The notes under the pieces were generated by a model. It had not been told where the DNA came from and made no database searches. It saw only the letters and a list, made by a program, of their open reading frames with translations. Shown here one piece after another: positions 30,125 through 39,871 of a stretch of 64,000 nucleotides of DNA. The position numbers and the translations under genes are program-made. Each line of letters opens with the position of its first letter. Positions within the stretch are counted from its first letter, which is position 1. Origin of the DNA: Blastocladiella emersonii ATCC 22665 (taxonomy: Eukaryota > Blastocladiomycota > Blastocladiomycetes > Blastocladiales > Blastocladiaceae); contig JANHCV010000002.1 in assembly GCA_025594325.1 (NCBI GenBank), positions 2,666,001-2,730,000 of the forward strand. Direction: 5' to 3'.

Positions 30125-33070
30125 TCAACTCTCCCCGCTGCCGCCGTGCGAGCTCGGTGGCCGCTGCACCGGCGTCGCCGTCCCGCTTTCGGCCGTCGCG
30201 GGCATGGGCGACGCGCGCGCCGACGGTGTCCGCCGGGCCGCCGATGCCGGGCGCGTCGACCGCGGCCGCGAGGGTGGTTCCGAGCGCGGGAGCGGGACAC
30301 TGGACCCGAGCTGGAGCGCGTCCGCGTCGCCGAGCGGCTTAGGTTCGCTCGCGCCATCACCGCCGCTGGGCGCGCGCGGGAGAGCAATCGCGTCTGCGCT
30401 CCCGTGCACCGCGGCGAGGTCCGGCTGCAGTCGCGCGGCGAGTGCGACCTCGCTCGCCGTGACCGGGTGCTCGTCGGGCTCCCCGAGATCGTTCGTGAGC
30501 ACGCGCAGTGTGTCCTCGGGGACGGGGACCTCGGCGCCCGCGACGCCGAGCCGCGACTCGACGTCGGCCAGCGTCCCGTAGATGGCGCGGTGCGCCGCGA
30601 GCAGGTGCCGCTGCTGGCTCGTCGCCACCTGGTCGCGCATCATGCGCCGCTCCGTCTCGGGGAACAGGAACGACGAGACCAGGTTCGACACGAGCGCCGT
30701 CGGGTTCGCGGGCGCGGTACCGGCGGTGGTTTCGTCCGCGTCCTGGGCCTCGCGGGACGGCAAGTTGGCAGCGGCCCGCGCGGCCTGCGCAGCGGCCGAG
30801 TCCTTGTCCATGCCCGCGATCCCGGCGGCCGTGACAGCCTCGTCGGCGGCCCCCGAGGCGACGGCCGAGTTGAACCGCTCAACGGCGTCCCGGACACGTT
30901 CGCGGGCGCGCATTTCGGCGGCGTCGGCCACACCCGTGAGCACCACGTCCTCGAGGAACGAGTCGACGGTTTCCTGGTGGACGCGGAGGACCTGGCGGAA
31001 CAGGTGGTCCTCGGCCTCGCGGCGCGCGAGCTCGCGCTGGCGCATCCCGGACTCCTGGGCCTCGCGCATGCGACGCGTACGCTCGGCGAGCTTCGCGAGC
31101 GCGGCGAGCCGCCGCTGGTCCTCGAGCCGCCGCAGCTCCTTGTCCAGGTAGTCGAACTGCTGCCCGACGTACGCCGCCTGCACGTGGTCCTCGAATAGTT
31201 GCGCCTCGCGCTCCGCCGCCGTCTCGACCGGTTTGCCCGTCAGGTGCGCGGGACCCGGCGCGCCGCCGTGTGCGGGCGCGGCGCCGTGCGACGTCGTCGG
31301 GCGCGACAGGCCGGGTAGCGCCATGGACGACCCGCTCCCGCCGCCCGCGGCGCCGTCGGGTCCACCGGCCGCCGCCGCCGCGGCTTCGACGGCAAGCCGC
31401 ATCCGCTCCTCTTCGCGGGCCTCGGCGGCGGCGGCGCGCGCGAGCTCGAGCTCGAGGCGCAGCTCGTTGATGAGGTCCTGGCGCTTGGCCTTGCCGAGGT
31501 GCATGGCGTCCTGCTCGGCGCGGCCGCGGAGCCACCGCTGGATGAGCAGCGCGCGCTGGTGGCGGTTCTCCTCCTCCTCGTCGATCGGCTCGGTCGTCGG
31601 CGTCGGCGCCCGCGGCACGGGTTTCGGGACCGCGCGCAGGAACCGCAGCGGGCGCGCCAGCACTTCCTCGGCGTGCTTCATGGCCTTGAGTTTGGCGTCC
31701 ATCTGGTCCAGCTGCAGCAGCATCTGCGCCTCGCGCCGTGCCGCGGGGGTCTGGATCATCTTGACGGCCGGCGGCGCGAGCGACGCCTGCGTGACGGTGG
31801 GAGGGAACAGCGACTCGAGCTGCACCAGGCTGTCGAAGGGCGCGCGGCCCGCGGCGGCCGCGATGGCCGCGGCCGTTGTCGCGTTCACCGACCCGCCGCC
31901 CGCCGGACCCGTCGCCACGCCAGGACCAGCACCAGCGGCAATCGCGGCGTTGGACGACCCGGCATCGAGCGGGTTGAGCACGGCACGGGTGAGCGTGCGC
32001 TTGGTGTGGAGCGAGTCCATGACCGACTGGGTGTGGGTCGGGATCCCGTCGCGGGCCTTGGGGAGGTAGACGGGGCTGGTGTAGGACGCGTACTCGGCGA
32101 TGATATCGCGCTTGGGCCGGGTGCCCTCGACGTGCTTGCGCTTCTCGGCGAGCTTGCGGAGCTCCTTGGCGCGTCTTGCGTCGATCTTGGCCTTGAGCGC
32201 GTCCTTTTCCGCGAGCTTGCGCTGCCAGATGTGGTGCATGCGGGCGGCGGCCTGGCGCTCGTTCTCGTCGGCGCGCGCGTGGAGGACCTTCGCGAGCACG
32301 GCCAGCCGCCGGTCCTGCAGCCGCTTGATCTCGCGCTCGCGCTCCTCCCACTCCTGCAGCTCCATGGCCTCCATCATCCGCAGGCGTTGCTGGAAGCTCG
32401 CCTCGTCGCGGACCTCGGGCAGCGTCGCCTCCCACGCGCGTTTCGCGCGGGCGCGCTCGATCATCTCGATCTCGGGGACGCCCGCGGGGAGCCCGGCGCG
32501 GTGCGTCAAGTGCGCGAGCGCGAGGATCTCGGGGCGCACCGTCCCCGCCGTCACCACGTACTCGGGCGAGTACGGGTCCGTCTGCGCCTCGGACTCGCGG
32601 TACAGCGTCTGCACGCCGACGCTGACGGGCGCCGCGGGGAGCGCCGCGGCGTCCAGTTCCGCGCCAGGCGCGGCCGAGTCGGCGCGCTGCACGGGCCCGC
32701 CGTCGTTGGGCTGGCGCACGTACACGAGCTGGCCGCCCGGGTTCTCCGTGTAGGGGATGAGCGGCTTGCGGAAGTACTTGTATCGATTGGCGCCCGTGAC
32801 CTGCGGCTGCGCGTCGATGGGCACGTAGCGGTTCTGGCCAATGTTCGGGTCGAGGTGCGACACGCGGATCTGCAGCGAGTGCGGCGGGTGCGTCGGCACC
32901 TGCGAGAACATGTTGCCGTAGTTGGGCACGATCACGGCACGCACGTTCTGCGCCTTGGACCACGCGTGCATGTGGTCCCGGTAGCATGATACCGTGTACA
33001 GCGGGTCTAGTTTACGGATGAGGTTAGAGGTGGTCGTGGGATCGCGGGTGACGAGGCGGTGCGGTACCAT
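30125..33070 (-). CDS. CFAP91: Cilia- and flagella-associated protein 91 (MAATS1/AAT-1)
   Basis: Intronless, 981 aa from the ATG at 33070 (the open frame continues upstream but only with non-ATG codons). Scaffold at the base of radial spokes in motile axonemes (the FAP91/CaM-IP2 system), needed for flagellar beating. Matches by recognition: 'LDPLYTVSCYRDHMHAW' at the N-terminus; 'TGANRYKYFRKPLIPY' at about 75-90; 'VGVQTLYRESEAQTDPYSPE' with 'YVV'; 'GLPAGVPEIEMIERARAKRA' with 'WEA'; then a long Arg/Glu coiled coil; 'RFLRAVPKPVPRAPTPT'; and 'QQFDYLDKELRRLEDQRRLA'. The C-terminal 120 residues are Ser/Pro-rich and divergent. A single full-length frame shows that the organism keeps a motile cilium gene under selection. 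Confidence 0.93.
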   Translation of the reverse strand: MVPHRLVTRDPTTTSNLIRKLDPLYTVSCYRDHMHAWSKAQNVRAVIVPNYGNMFSQVPTHPPHSLQIRVSHLDPNIGQNRYVPIDAQPQVTGANRYKYFRKPLIPYTENPGGQLVYVRQPNDGGPVQRADSAAPGAELDAAALPAAPVSVGVQTLYRESEAQTDPYSPEYVVTAGTVRPEILALAHLTHRAGLPAGVPEIEMIERARAKRAWEATLPEVRDEASFQQRLRMMEAMELQEWEEREREIKRLQDRRLAVLAKVLHARADENERQAAARMHHIWQRKLAEKDALKAKIDARRAKELRKLAEKRKHVEGTRPKRDIIAEYASYTSPVYLPKARDGIPTHTQSVMDSLHTKRTLTRAVLNPLDAGSSNAAIAAGAGPGVATGPAGGGSVNATTAAAIAAAAGRAPFDSLVQLESLFPPTVTQASLAPPAVKMIQTPAARREAQMLLQLDQMDAKLKAMKHAEEVLARPLRFLRAVPKPVPRAPTPTTEPIDEEEENRHQRALLIQRWLRGRAEQDAMHLGKAKRQDLINELRLELELARAAAAEAREEERMRLAVEAAAAAAGGPDGAAGGGSGSSMALPGLSRPTTSHGAAPAHGGAPGPAHLTGKPVETAAEREAQLFEDHVQAAYVGQQFDYLDKELRRLEDQRRLAALAKLAERTRRMREAQESGMRQRELARREAEDHLFRQVLRVHQETVDSFLEDVVLTGVADAAEMRARERVRDAVERFNSAVASGAADEAVTAAGIAGMDKDSAAAQAARAAANLPSREAQDADETTAGTAPANPTALVSNLVSSFLFPETERRMMRDQVATSQQRHLLAAHRAIYGTLADVESRLGVAGAEVPVPEDTLRVLTNDLGEPDEHPVTASEVALAARLQPDLAAVHGSADAIALPRAPSGGDGASEPKPLGDADALQLGSSVPLPRSEPPSRPRSTRPASAARRTPSARASPMPATAESGTATPVQRPPSSHGGSGES

Positions 33071-33434
33071 AGAGGTAGTCCTGCGGCCGGCTGGCCTGGA
33101 CCCTCGTCGACGTGATGGACATGGTGGTAGCGGGTTACGTGTTGCGCTCACTCCTCGGGGTCAATGATTCATGGTTTCACGATGTGGTTGCGTTGAGTTC
33201 GTGACGTCGCGATCCGCCTCGTCGACGAGAGGGCGCGCGGGTGGAGACACAGAAGTGCGAGACGCGTCTCGCGCCTGTCACGCGGCCGCACGCGTGTGTT
33301 CGAGTGAGTCCCGCCGCGTCTCGCGATGAGCCACTCGTGTCGGCGCGCCGATCCCGCTTCCGTTCTCCATAAAGCCCATGCGCGGCGGTCCGACCTCGGA
33401 CTCTATGCAACCCACGCACTGAACCCTGCCCAGC
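33071..33434. promoter_or_regulatory. Divergent promoter of CFAP91 and RAD9
   Basis: 364 bp between the two start codons. A CATAAAG element lies near 33370, 65 bp before the RAD9 ATG. No other element recognised. Confidence 0.4.
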
Positions 33435-35505
33435 ATGCCAATCCAGGTCGACGTGACGCTCGCCGGCGACGAGGTCCGGAGTACGCGCTTTCGTCGTAGC
33501 GGGTGGTGGTCGGAGCTATCGCTGACACCGGGGACACTCTAGCGTTTTTCCGGATCCTGCAGTCGCTCAACAAGATCGGGACCGACTTGTTCATCGAGGT
33601 CGATGAGACCAAGGTGCGTTCCCGCGCTGCGTGACCGCGGAGGGCGACGCTGACCGTGTCTCGCGCGTGCGCGGGTAGTTCCAGCTCTCGACGCTCAACC
33701 CGAGCAAGTCGGCGTTCGCGCTCGTCAGCATCCTGCCGCTGTTTTTCCGGTCGTTCCACACGGCCGACCTCCCGCCCGCACCACCGACCGCGCAGCAGTC
33801 GCAGGCGGGCGGCAATCCCGCGCTGCCGCGGCTGCAGTGTCGGCTACCTCTCGCGGTACGCGTCTTCTGCAGCATCCTAGGCAACTCAAACTCACGCCAG
33901 CAACCGCGTGTAGCCGCTGTTCGCCATCTTCAAGGGCAAGCACGCGGCGATCGGGGCCAAGGGCGCGAACGGGATCGAGGGCTGCCGGCTCGCGATCGGG
34001 ACGCACATTGACTTTGGCGCCGCGTCACCCACCAGCGCCGCCGCGGACGCCGATCCCGAGGGCAGCGACCTGGACGCAGCGCAGCCTCATTTCGCGGTGC
34101 AGTTCACGTCGCCGGCAAACCAGGGCGGGACGCGCATGACGTTCCGTCTGCACCTGACGTCGCCGACGGTGGTGCTGCACCCGGTGTACACCAAGGCGGC
34201 GTGCCCGAACGTGTGGACGGCGCTGCCCGACCAGCTCGCGGGCATGGTGGCGCACTTCCACCCGCGCGTCGACGATATCGTGCTGCGGTGCGCGCCGCGC
34301 GTCGTGACGTGGCGCACGGCCCCGCCCGACGCTGCCGAGACGGACCGGTCCGCGGGTAGCGCGCTCGCGCTCGCGACGGTCGTGGAGATGGCGGCCGACG
34401 ACATGGACCCGTACGTGGTCGAGTTTGCCGGCGACAACGAGGCGGTCGAGGTGTGCTTCGGGTGGCGCGAGTTTAAGGCCGCGCTCCGGCTCGCGGAGCA
34501 CGTCGGCGAGCCGGTCTCGGCGCACTTCGGCAAGCCCGGATCGTACGTCGTTTGGTTTGACGCGCCGAATGGACAGCGACTGACTTGCAGATGCGTGTGT
34601 GTAGGGCGATCATCTTCTCGCTGCACAAGGCGGACCAGTTCATGCTCGACCTGGTGCTGGCGACGGTGCTCGACGAGTCGGCGTATGTGCCGCCGGCGCC
34701 CGCGGTACAGCAGGCGGCGGCGCGGGTCCAGCCGCGCAACAGCGGGCCGCCCGCACCTCAACCTCAACCTCAGCAACAGCAACAGCGCGTGGCGCGGCCG
34801 CCAACGGGCAGCATGTCCGACCCGTTTGCGCTCCCGGGGATGCCGGCACAGCGGCTGACGCGCAAGTCGACGGACGCGTCGACCACGTCGTCGACCATGA
34901 CGATCCCGTCGGTGGTGCCCGGCACGCAGGCATCCTCGCGCGCGGGAAGCGACGCGGGCGGTCCGTCGGGCTCGGCCGCAGCGCAGCAGCAGCAGATGCC
35001 GCCGCCGCCCCCACGGCGCCCGACGGTCAACGAGGACCACAGCCCGGCAGTCCACCACCAGCAGCACCGGCAGTTCCAGCACCACCCGGGGTTCCCGTTC
35101 GCGTCGCAGCACTCGCCCAGCGCGCTGCACCGGCACGAGTCGGGCGGGGCGTGGGTGGCGCCGACGCTCGGCGAGTCGGTGACGCAGATGTCGGCGACGT
35201 CCGCGGGCGGCGGCGGCGGCGACTCGGATCCGACGGCTGCGGCGGCGGGGGCGGGGGCGAACTCGCGCGGCGCGTCGTTCAGCTCGTCGCTCGGCGGGGT
35301 GTCGAGCGGGAGCAGCGAGATGCCTGCCACCCTGGCGCGCAAGCGGACGTGGGCCGAGGCGCAGCAGCACGCGGCGGCGGCGCGGCTCGCGGTGGTCCCC
35401 GAGGCCCCTGCGCGCGACGACGAGGAAGATAGCGACGAGGAGGTGCCGGGGACCCCACCGCCCGAGGACACGCCGGTGAGCAAGCGGACGCGGCGGTTGC
35501 TGTGA
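33435..35505 (+). CDS. RAD9: RAD9, checkpoint clamp (9-1-1) subunit
   Basis: Five exons (33435-33480, 33543-33613, 33679-33855, 33914-34542, 34605-35505), introns 62, 65, 58 and 62 bp; 607 aa. PCNA-like subunit of the Rad9-Hus1-Rad1 ring loaded at damaged DNA to activate ATR/Mec1. The PCNA-like core contains 'FRILQSLNKIGTDLFIE', 'FQLSTLNPSKSAFALVSILP' plus 'LFF', 'PLFAIFKGK' and 'RMTFRLHL'. The fourth junction rebuilds 'HFGKPGSAIIFSLHKADQF', equivalent to the conserved end of the Rad9 core (GRPAIF in animals). From about residue 310 the tail is disordered, Ser/Gln/Pro-rich, and ends with 'EVPGTPPPEDTP', closely resembling the end of animal RAD9. That tail is the usual site of checkpoint phosphorylation. 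Confidence 0.9.
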
Positions 35506-36287
35506 CGTGTGACGCGCGGCGGCGGACTGATGTCAGCGCGGGTGGGGCGGCCCCGCGGCACGGTGGCGGCGAGGCGCGACGCGTCGAGTGGCACGCTCAC
35601 GCGGATCGCTGCAGGTGGTGCCGCCCATGAAACCGCGGCCGCGGCGTCGTTGACCCCGCTCGCCCTCGCCCGTGCCCGCCGACTATAAAGAGGGCGCGGG
35701 GCCCCGCCACGGCGCCACGCCGACTTGCCCGGATCGTGTGTCCAGTGTAGCGTGTACATAAATCTCAACGTATGCATCCTCTTTCGATCACAGCGAAGCG
35801 CGGCGCGGCATGCAAGGGACCACGGCGGCGCGTGGCGTAGCGCGCCTCGAGCTGGCCCCACGCTGGCCCCGGCGACCTGCCCTCGCGCGCACCTCCCTTC
35901 CCAATCCTCGCACACACGTTCGCGGAGCACGGCGAGCGAGCTGGGCCGTGAAATCGGTGATGGTGAACGGTGATGCCACCCTCACCCTCTCGCGCCGCCG
36001 CTGACGCTTTCACGCTGCGCAGCTTCCCAGGCGGCCGGCGCCGGTGTCGCCCCAGACGTTGGTGGCCGGCGTGGGTCAGCAGGGACGGTGGGTGAGGAGC
36101 GGTGGCGGCGGGGCCCGCGCCGCGCCTCGGTTCCCACCCGCGCTCCGCTTCCTGGGGCCTCTCCCTCCTACCGCCTCTCGCTCCCGCAACGCATCCCGCG
36201 CAGCCCGCCGTTGGCTGACGAATACACTGCTCGCACACGCTCGCTTGCACCAGTCCGAGCCCGCTGCCGGCTCGCTCCCCCCACAAC
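35506..36287. other. Intergenic region with an isolated TATA element
   Basis: 0.8-kb spacer. TATAAA at 35684 is followed by GAGGGCGCGGGG, but the lipase ATG is 600 bp further on and no convincing gene starts in between. Either the lipase mRNA has a long (perhaps spliced) leader or an unannotated transcript begins here. Confidence 0.45.
35684..35689 (+). promoter_or_regulatory. TATA box with GAGGGCGC downstream element
   Basis: TATAAAGAGGGCGC, almost the same string as at 39769 and similar to the Hsp20 promoter at 2794. The gene served is uncertain. Confidence 0.5.
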
Positions 36288-39143
36288 ATGACGACGACCG
36301 ACATCGTCAAGCGCGACGGCGAGGAGCAGACGGACGAGCAGGCCCTCGTCATCGCCGGGTCGGCGCTCACGACCAAGCAGCCGACGCTGCTCAACGAGAA
36401 CGTGGCCACGACCATCTCGCGCGTGTCGACGGCGACGCGCTTCTCGCTGCGCTGCGTCGCCCTCGTGTGCGAGGCCTTCTTCGAGGCCGCCAAGTTCTCG
36501 ACCGCCGCCTCGCTCGCCATCTCGCGCCAGGCCCTCATCACCGCCCTGTCCTCGGCCCGCTCCACCAACCTCGCGCGCCGGCCCGGCGGCACCCGCGGGA
36601 TCGACGCGGACCCGGCGTCCTCGTTCCACTCGATCCTCGACGAGTACACGGCGCTCGGCGTCCACTTTGTCCACCACTCCTTCTCGCTCGCCGAGCTCTT
36701 CACCCTCACCACCTTCCACCTCGCCTCCTCGACCATCAAGTTCTCGCTCAACGCCTCCGAGGAGACGGTCCGCATCCTCGACGGTCTCTTCGGGTCCACC
36801 GAGACCTCGCGCGCCCTCGCCGCCATTGTCGAGATCGTCAAGCGCGAGATGGCCGCCGACGACGGCCACGCCGACGCCAACGACGAGGGCCCCTTTGGCG
36901 CCTTCAGCACCGCCTCCAAGCTCGCCGTCCTCGGCGGCATCACCAAGGCCGTCACCGCCTACGCCTGCCTCCAGAAGCTCACCCACCGCCGCAAGCTGCT
37001 CCTCCTCCCCGTCGACACCGTCTTCGAGTTCACCGTCGACTACGACCGCATCCGCGCCCTCGAGGACGACGAGGAGCGCGCTGCCGACGCTGCCGCGGCC
37101 GCGGCCGAGCTCGACCCCGACGAGCCCGTCGACCCGCTCGACGACACGGGCGCCCCGCTCTGGGACTCGGACGACGAGCGCGAGATCTTTGCCGAGATGG
37201 AGGGCATGCTCGACCGCATGGCCCTCAACGAGAACGGCGGCACCGCCCCCGTCGCCCACCACCCGAAGCCCTCCCCGGTCTCGACCGCCGACGCCGACCA
37301 CGAGAACGCGCGCACCATCTCCACCATCGAGGAGCTGCCGCGCGAAGAGTCCGACGCCCCGCTGCTGCGCCACCAGACCAGCCTGCAGTCGCTCGTCACC
37401 GACATCCGCCACGCCGTCGCCCCCGCCGCCGAAGAGTCCACCCCGAAAGCCAACCACGCCTTTGCGCGGCCCAAGGCCGTGGCGCGCCGGTCGCCGCACA
37501 TCCACTACCCGCCGGGCTACCGCCACCACCACGCGGCCGCGCGCCGCCCGGTCCTCGCGCTCCCCGCGCCCAAGGTCCCGCAGCCGACGCACGTCTACCC
37601 GCGGCAGCCGCTCGTGACCAACCTCGCGCGGTACCTGCAGTTCGCGACGGGCGCGTACGGCAAGCGGTTCATGCGCATCTTCGGGATCGGCCGCGGCCCG
37701 ATCCCGTCGGTCGTCGGCGACGTGCACCACCCGAACCACCACGCCTTCGCCGCGCATGTGGGGATCGGCGTCCACGATATCGTCCTGTCGTCGTTCCAGC
37801 CCGCGCGGCCCGGGTACCTGTCGTCCGACGAGCAGGCGGCGGCTGCTCAGCAGCACAACTTCTTCAACGCCGCGTCGATCCTCAACCTCGAGGCCCCGCG
37901 TATCCACCCGCTCGTCCACTACCTGTGCATCGACCACGGCGCGCGTTCCGTCGTCCTGACCCTGCGCGGCACGCTCGGGCTGTCGGACGTGCTGACCGAC
38001 CTGACGTGCGACTACGCCGACCTGTCCGTGTACGTGCCCGACGTCGACGAGGCGTCGGGCCGCGTCGGGCCGGGCAAGACCAAGCGCGTGTTCCAGGCGC
38101 ACGCGGGCATGGTCAAGAACGCCGAGCTGCTCGCCAACGACCTCGGGCCCTTCATCAAGCATGCGCTCGCCGAGAACCCCGGGTACGGGCTCGTCCTAAC
38201 GGGCCACTCGCTCGGCGGCGGTGTCGCGGCGCTCCTCGCGCTGCTGTGGTCGGACCGGTTCAACGACGCCGCGGACTCTACCGCGTCGTCGGTCGTTGAC
38301 GCCATGGCCGAGGACGAGACGGTCGACGAGACCACGTTCCTCGACGCGCAGATGCACCGTACCGCCGCGACGTCGGGCCTGCCCGCGGGCCGCCCGCTCC
38401 ACGCCTTCACGTTCGGGTGCCCGTGCGTGGTCTCGCACGAGCTGTCGGTGCTGTGCGGGTCGCTCGTCACGTCGGTCGTGCACGGCGCCGATATCGTGCC
38501 GTCGCTCTCGCTCGGCATGCTCACCGACTTCAAGGTCATGACCCGCACCCTCAGCGACTCGCGCAACCGCGGCGTCGCCGAGAAGATCATCACCAAGGCG
38601 CTCGGGCTCGACCGCAGCGGATCCGGCGTTTCCGGGGATGCAGAACACAACATGGCTGACCCGATCACGGGCGAGCCGCGCGCGGTTCCGCACGAGGGCG
38701 ACTGGCTGTGGTCGCTCATGCAGACTCTGCGCGCCGAGATGGCGTCCGAGAAGCTGTACCCGCCCGGCACCGTGTACTGGCTGCGCACCAAGGCGTACGT
38801 CAAGCGCACCACGCAGGTCTCGGCCACCGCCTCGGGTTCCTCGGCGGCGGTGCAGCAGCAGACGCGGATGCCGTCGACCATGGCGCTTAGCTGGCCGTTC
38901 GCGTCGTCGCTGACGCCGCCCGCCGCGGGCCAGTCGGCGACGGCCGCGGGCGTCGCAGCCGCGCGCGCGACCGTGACCCGCGAGGAACGCCGGTACCTCG
39001 CGGTGCTCGACCGGCTCGAGGACGTGGACGATCTCGTCGGCGAACTCCGGTTCTCGCGGTCCATGTTCACCGACCACAACCCGCGGTTCTACGAGGACGG
39101 GATCCGCGCGCTCGAGCTCGGCGTCGCCGGGCACTCGGTGTAG
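36288..39143 (+). CDS. Class 3 lipase, diacylglycerol-lipase-like
   Basis: Intronless, 951 aa. Predicted serine lipase acting on diacyl- or triacylglycerol at membranes. The lipase_3 core begins around residue 480 ('VGIGVHDIVLSSF'). It has 'LVHYLCIDHGARSVVLTLRG' before the oxyanion region 'TLGLSDVLTDLTCDYADL', and the nucleophile elbow GHSLGGGVAALLALLW with Ser at about 640. 'FTFGCPCVVSHEL' and 'VVHGADIVPSLSLG' follow, the latter giving the probable catalytic Asp. A His near the C-terminus (HNPRFYEDG) could complete the triad. The 480 N-terminal residues are helical and acidic, with no clear membrane span, and are specific to fungal DAG-lipase-like proteins. Residues 260-400 are low complexity. 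The order GHSLGGG...FGCPCV...GADIVPSLS matches sn1-specific DAG lipases. Confidence 0.88.
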   Translation: MTTTDIVKRDGEEQTDEQALVIAGSALTTKQPTLLNENVATTISRVSTATRFSLRCVALVCEAFFEAAKFSTAASLAISRQALITALSSARSTNLARRPGGTRGIDADPASSFHSILDEYTALGVHFVHHSFSLAELFTLTTFHLASSTIKFSLNASEETVRILDGLFGSTETSRALAAIVEIVKREMAADDGHADANDEGPFGAFSTASKLAVLGGITKAVTAYACLQKLTHRRKLLLLPVDTVFEFTVDYDRIRALEDDEERAADAAAAAAELDPDEPVDPLDDTGAPLWDSDDEREIFAEMEGMLDRMALNENGGTAPVAHHPKPSPVSTADADHENARTISTIEELPREESDAPLLRHQTSLQSLVTDIRHAVAPAAEESTPKANHAFARPKAVARRSPHIHYPPGYRHHHAAARRPVLALPAPKVPQPTHVYPRQPLVTNLARYLQFATGAYGKRFMRIFGIGRGPIPSVVGDVHHPNHHAFAAHVGIGVHDIVLSSFQPARPGYLSSDEQAAAAQQHNFFNAASILNLEAPRIHPLVHYLCIDHGARSVVLTLRGTLGLSDVLTDLTCDYADLSVYVPDVDEASGRVGPGKTKRVFQAHAGMVKNAELLANDLGPFIKHALAENPGYGLVLTGHSLGGGVAALLALLWSDRFNDAADSTASSVVDAMAEDETVDETTFLDAQMHRTAATSGLPAGRPLHAFTFGCPCVVSHELSVLCGSLVTSVVHGADIVPSLSLGMLTDFKVMTRTLSDSRNRGVAEKIITKALGLDRSGSGVSGDAEHNMADPITGEPRAVPHEGDWLWSLMQTLRAEMASEKLYPPGTVYWLRTKAYVKRTTQVSATASGSSAAVQQQTRMPSTMALSWPFASSLTPPAAGQSATAAGVAAARATVTREERRYLAVLDRLEDVDDLVGELRFSRSMFTDHNPRFYEDGIRALELGVAGHSV

Positions 39144-39871
39144 TTTGAGGAAGGAGGAGATTGTGTGGATGTATACGATTTGATCATGGTTGCTCGGTTT
39201 ACTTGTTTCGCGAGCACGCCCGGTCCTGCGCGTGGGTGAGGAAGCGAGCCGGCGCCTTGATGGCCGTGACTCGACGCCGTGCGCCACCCGCGCTGAAGGA
39301 AGCGAGCGCTTCACAGCCGATCGCCGCTCTTAACGAACTTGCACAACGTAGCTCATGAATGAAAAGTGCGCCGGGGACTTGCCGCAACGTGCCGGTGAGG
39401 ACTGGATAGACAGCAAGGCACACGTCGGCGCAGTGTTTGGCTCGCGGCGGACTGAGTGGTACGTTCCGGTTCAGCCGCACCACGACGCCCGCCACGGCTG
39501 ACGTCGAAAGCGTGAGCCGCCATGCTGGTACGAGTAGCTGGACACTTTCAGGTGTGGTTCGACGGCGTGTCCGCCTCGTCGCGCGTATCCGTGTTCTCCG
39601 AATCGGTACGCCATTTCCTTGATTCTCATTGTACCCGCTGCTTCGCGCCTGGCGGATTGCAGGGCACACGGCAACCGGCGCGCGCTTGATCCCCGCGTGA
39701 AAGAAACGGCGCAAAAGCCTGCCTCGGGCGTTCGCGCGCTGACCTCGGTCGCCGCGGTCGGCCGCCCGCATAAAGAGGGCGCCGGCGCCCTGGCCGGCGG
39801 CACGCCCATCCCTCCTCTCCCTCTTCCACACCATACCATGGACCACCGCCACGAACCACTCACGCATTACC
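39144..39871. other. Intergenic; leads into the accessory region
   Basis: 0.7-kb spacer with weakly biased open frames on both strands and no recognised gene. A TATA-like CATAAA lies at 39769. A short open frame (39838-40092, 84 codons, good CCATACC-ATG context) overlaps the lysine-rich orphan in another frame. It may be an upstream open frame or the true start. Confidence 0.4.
39769..39774 (+). promoter_or_regulatory. TATA-like element of the lysine-rich orphan
   Basis: CATAAAGAGGGCGCCGGCGCC, preceded by GCCGCCCG, as also seen before TATAAAA at 43679. A pyrimidine-rich leader follows. Confidence 0.5.

Noticed and set aside
33071-33151. N-terminal extension of CFAP91
   Set aside because: Only non-ATG starts in the extension; first ATG at 33070.
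36168-38162. 664-codon open frame antisense to the lipase
   Set aside because: Mirror frame of a strongly biased gene; low-complexity Arg/Gly/Val product.
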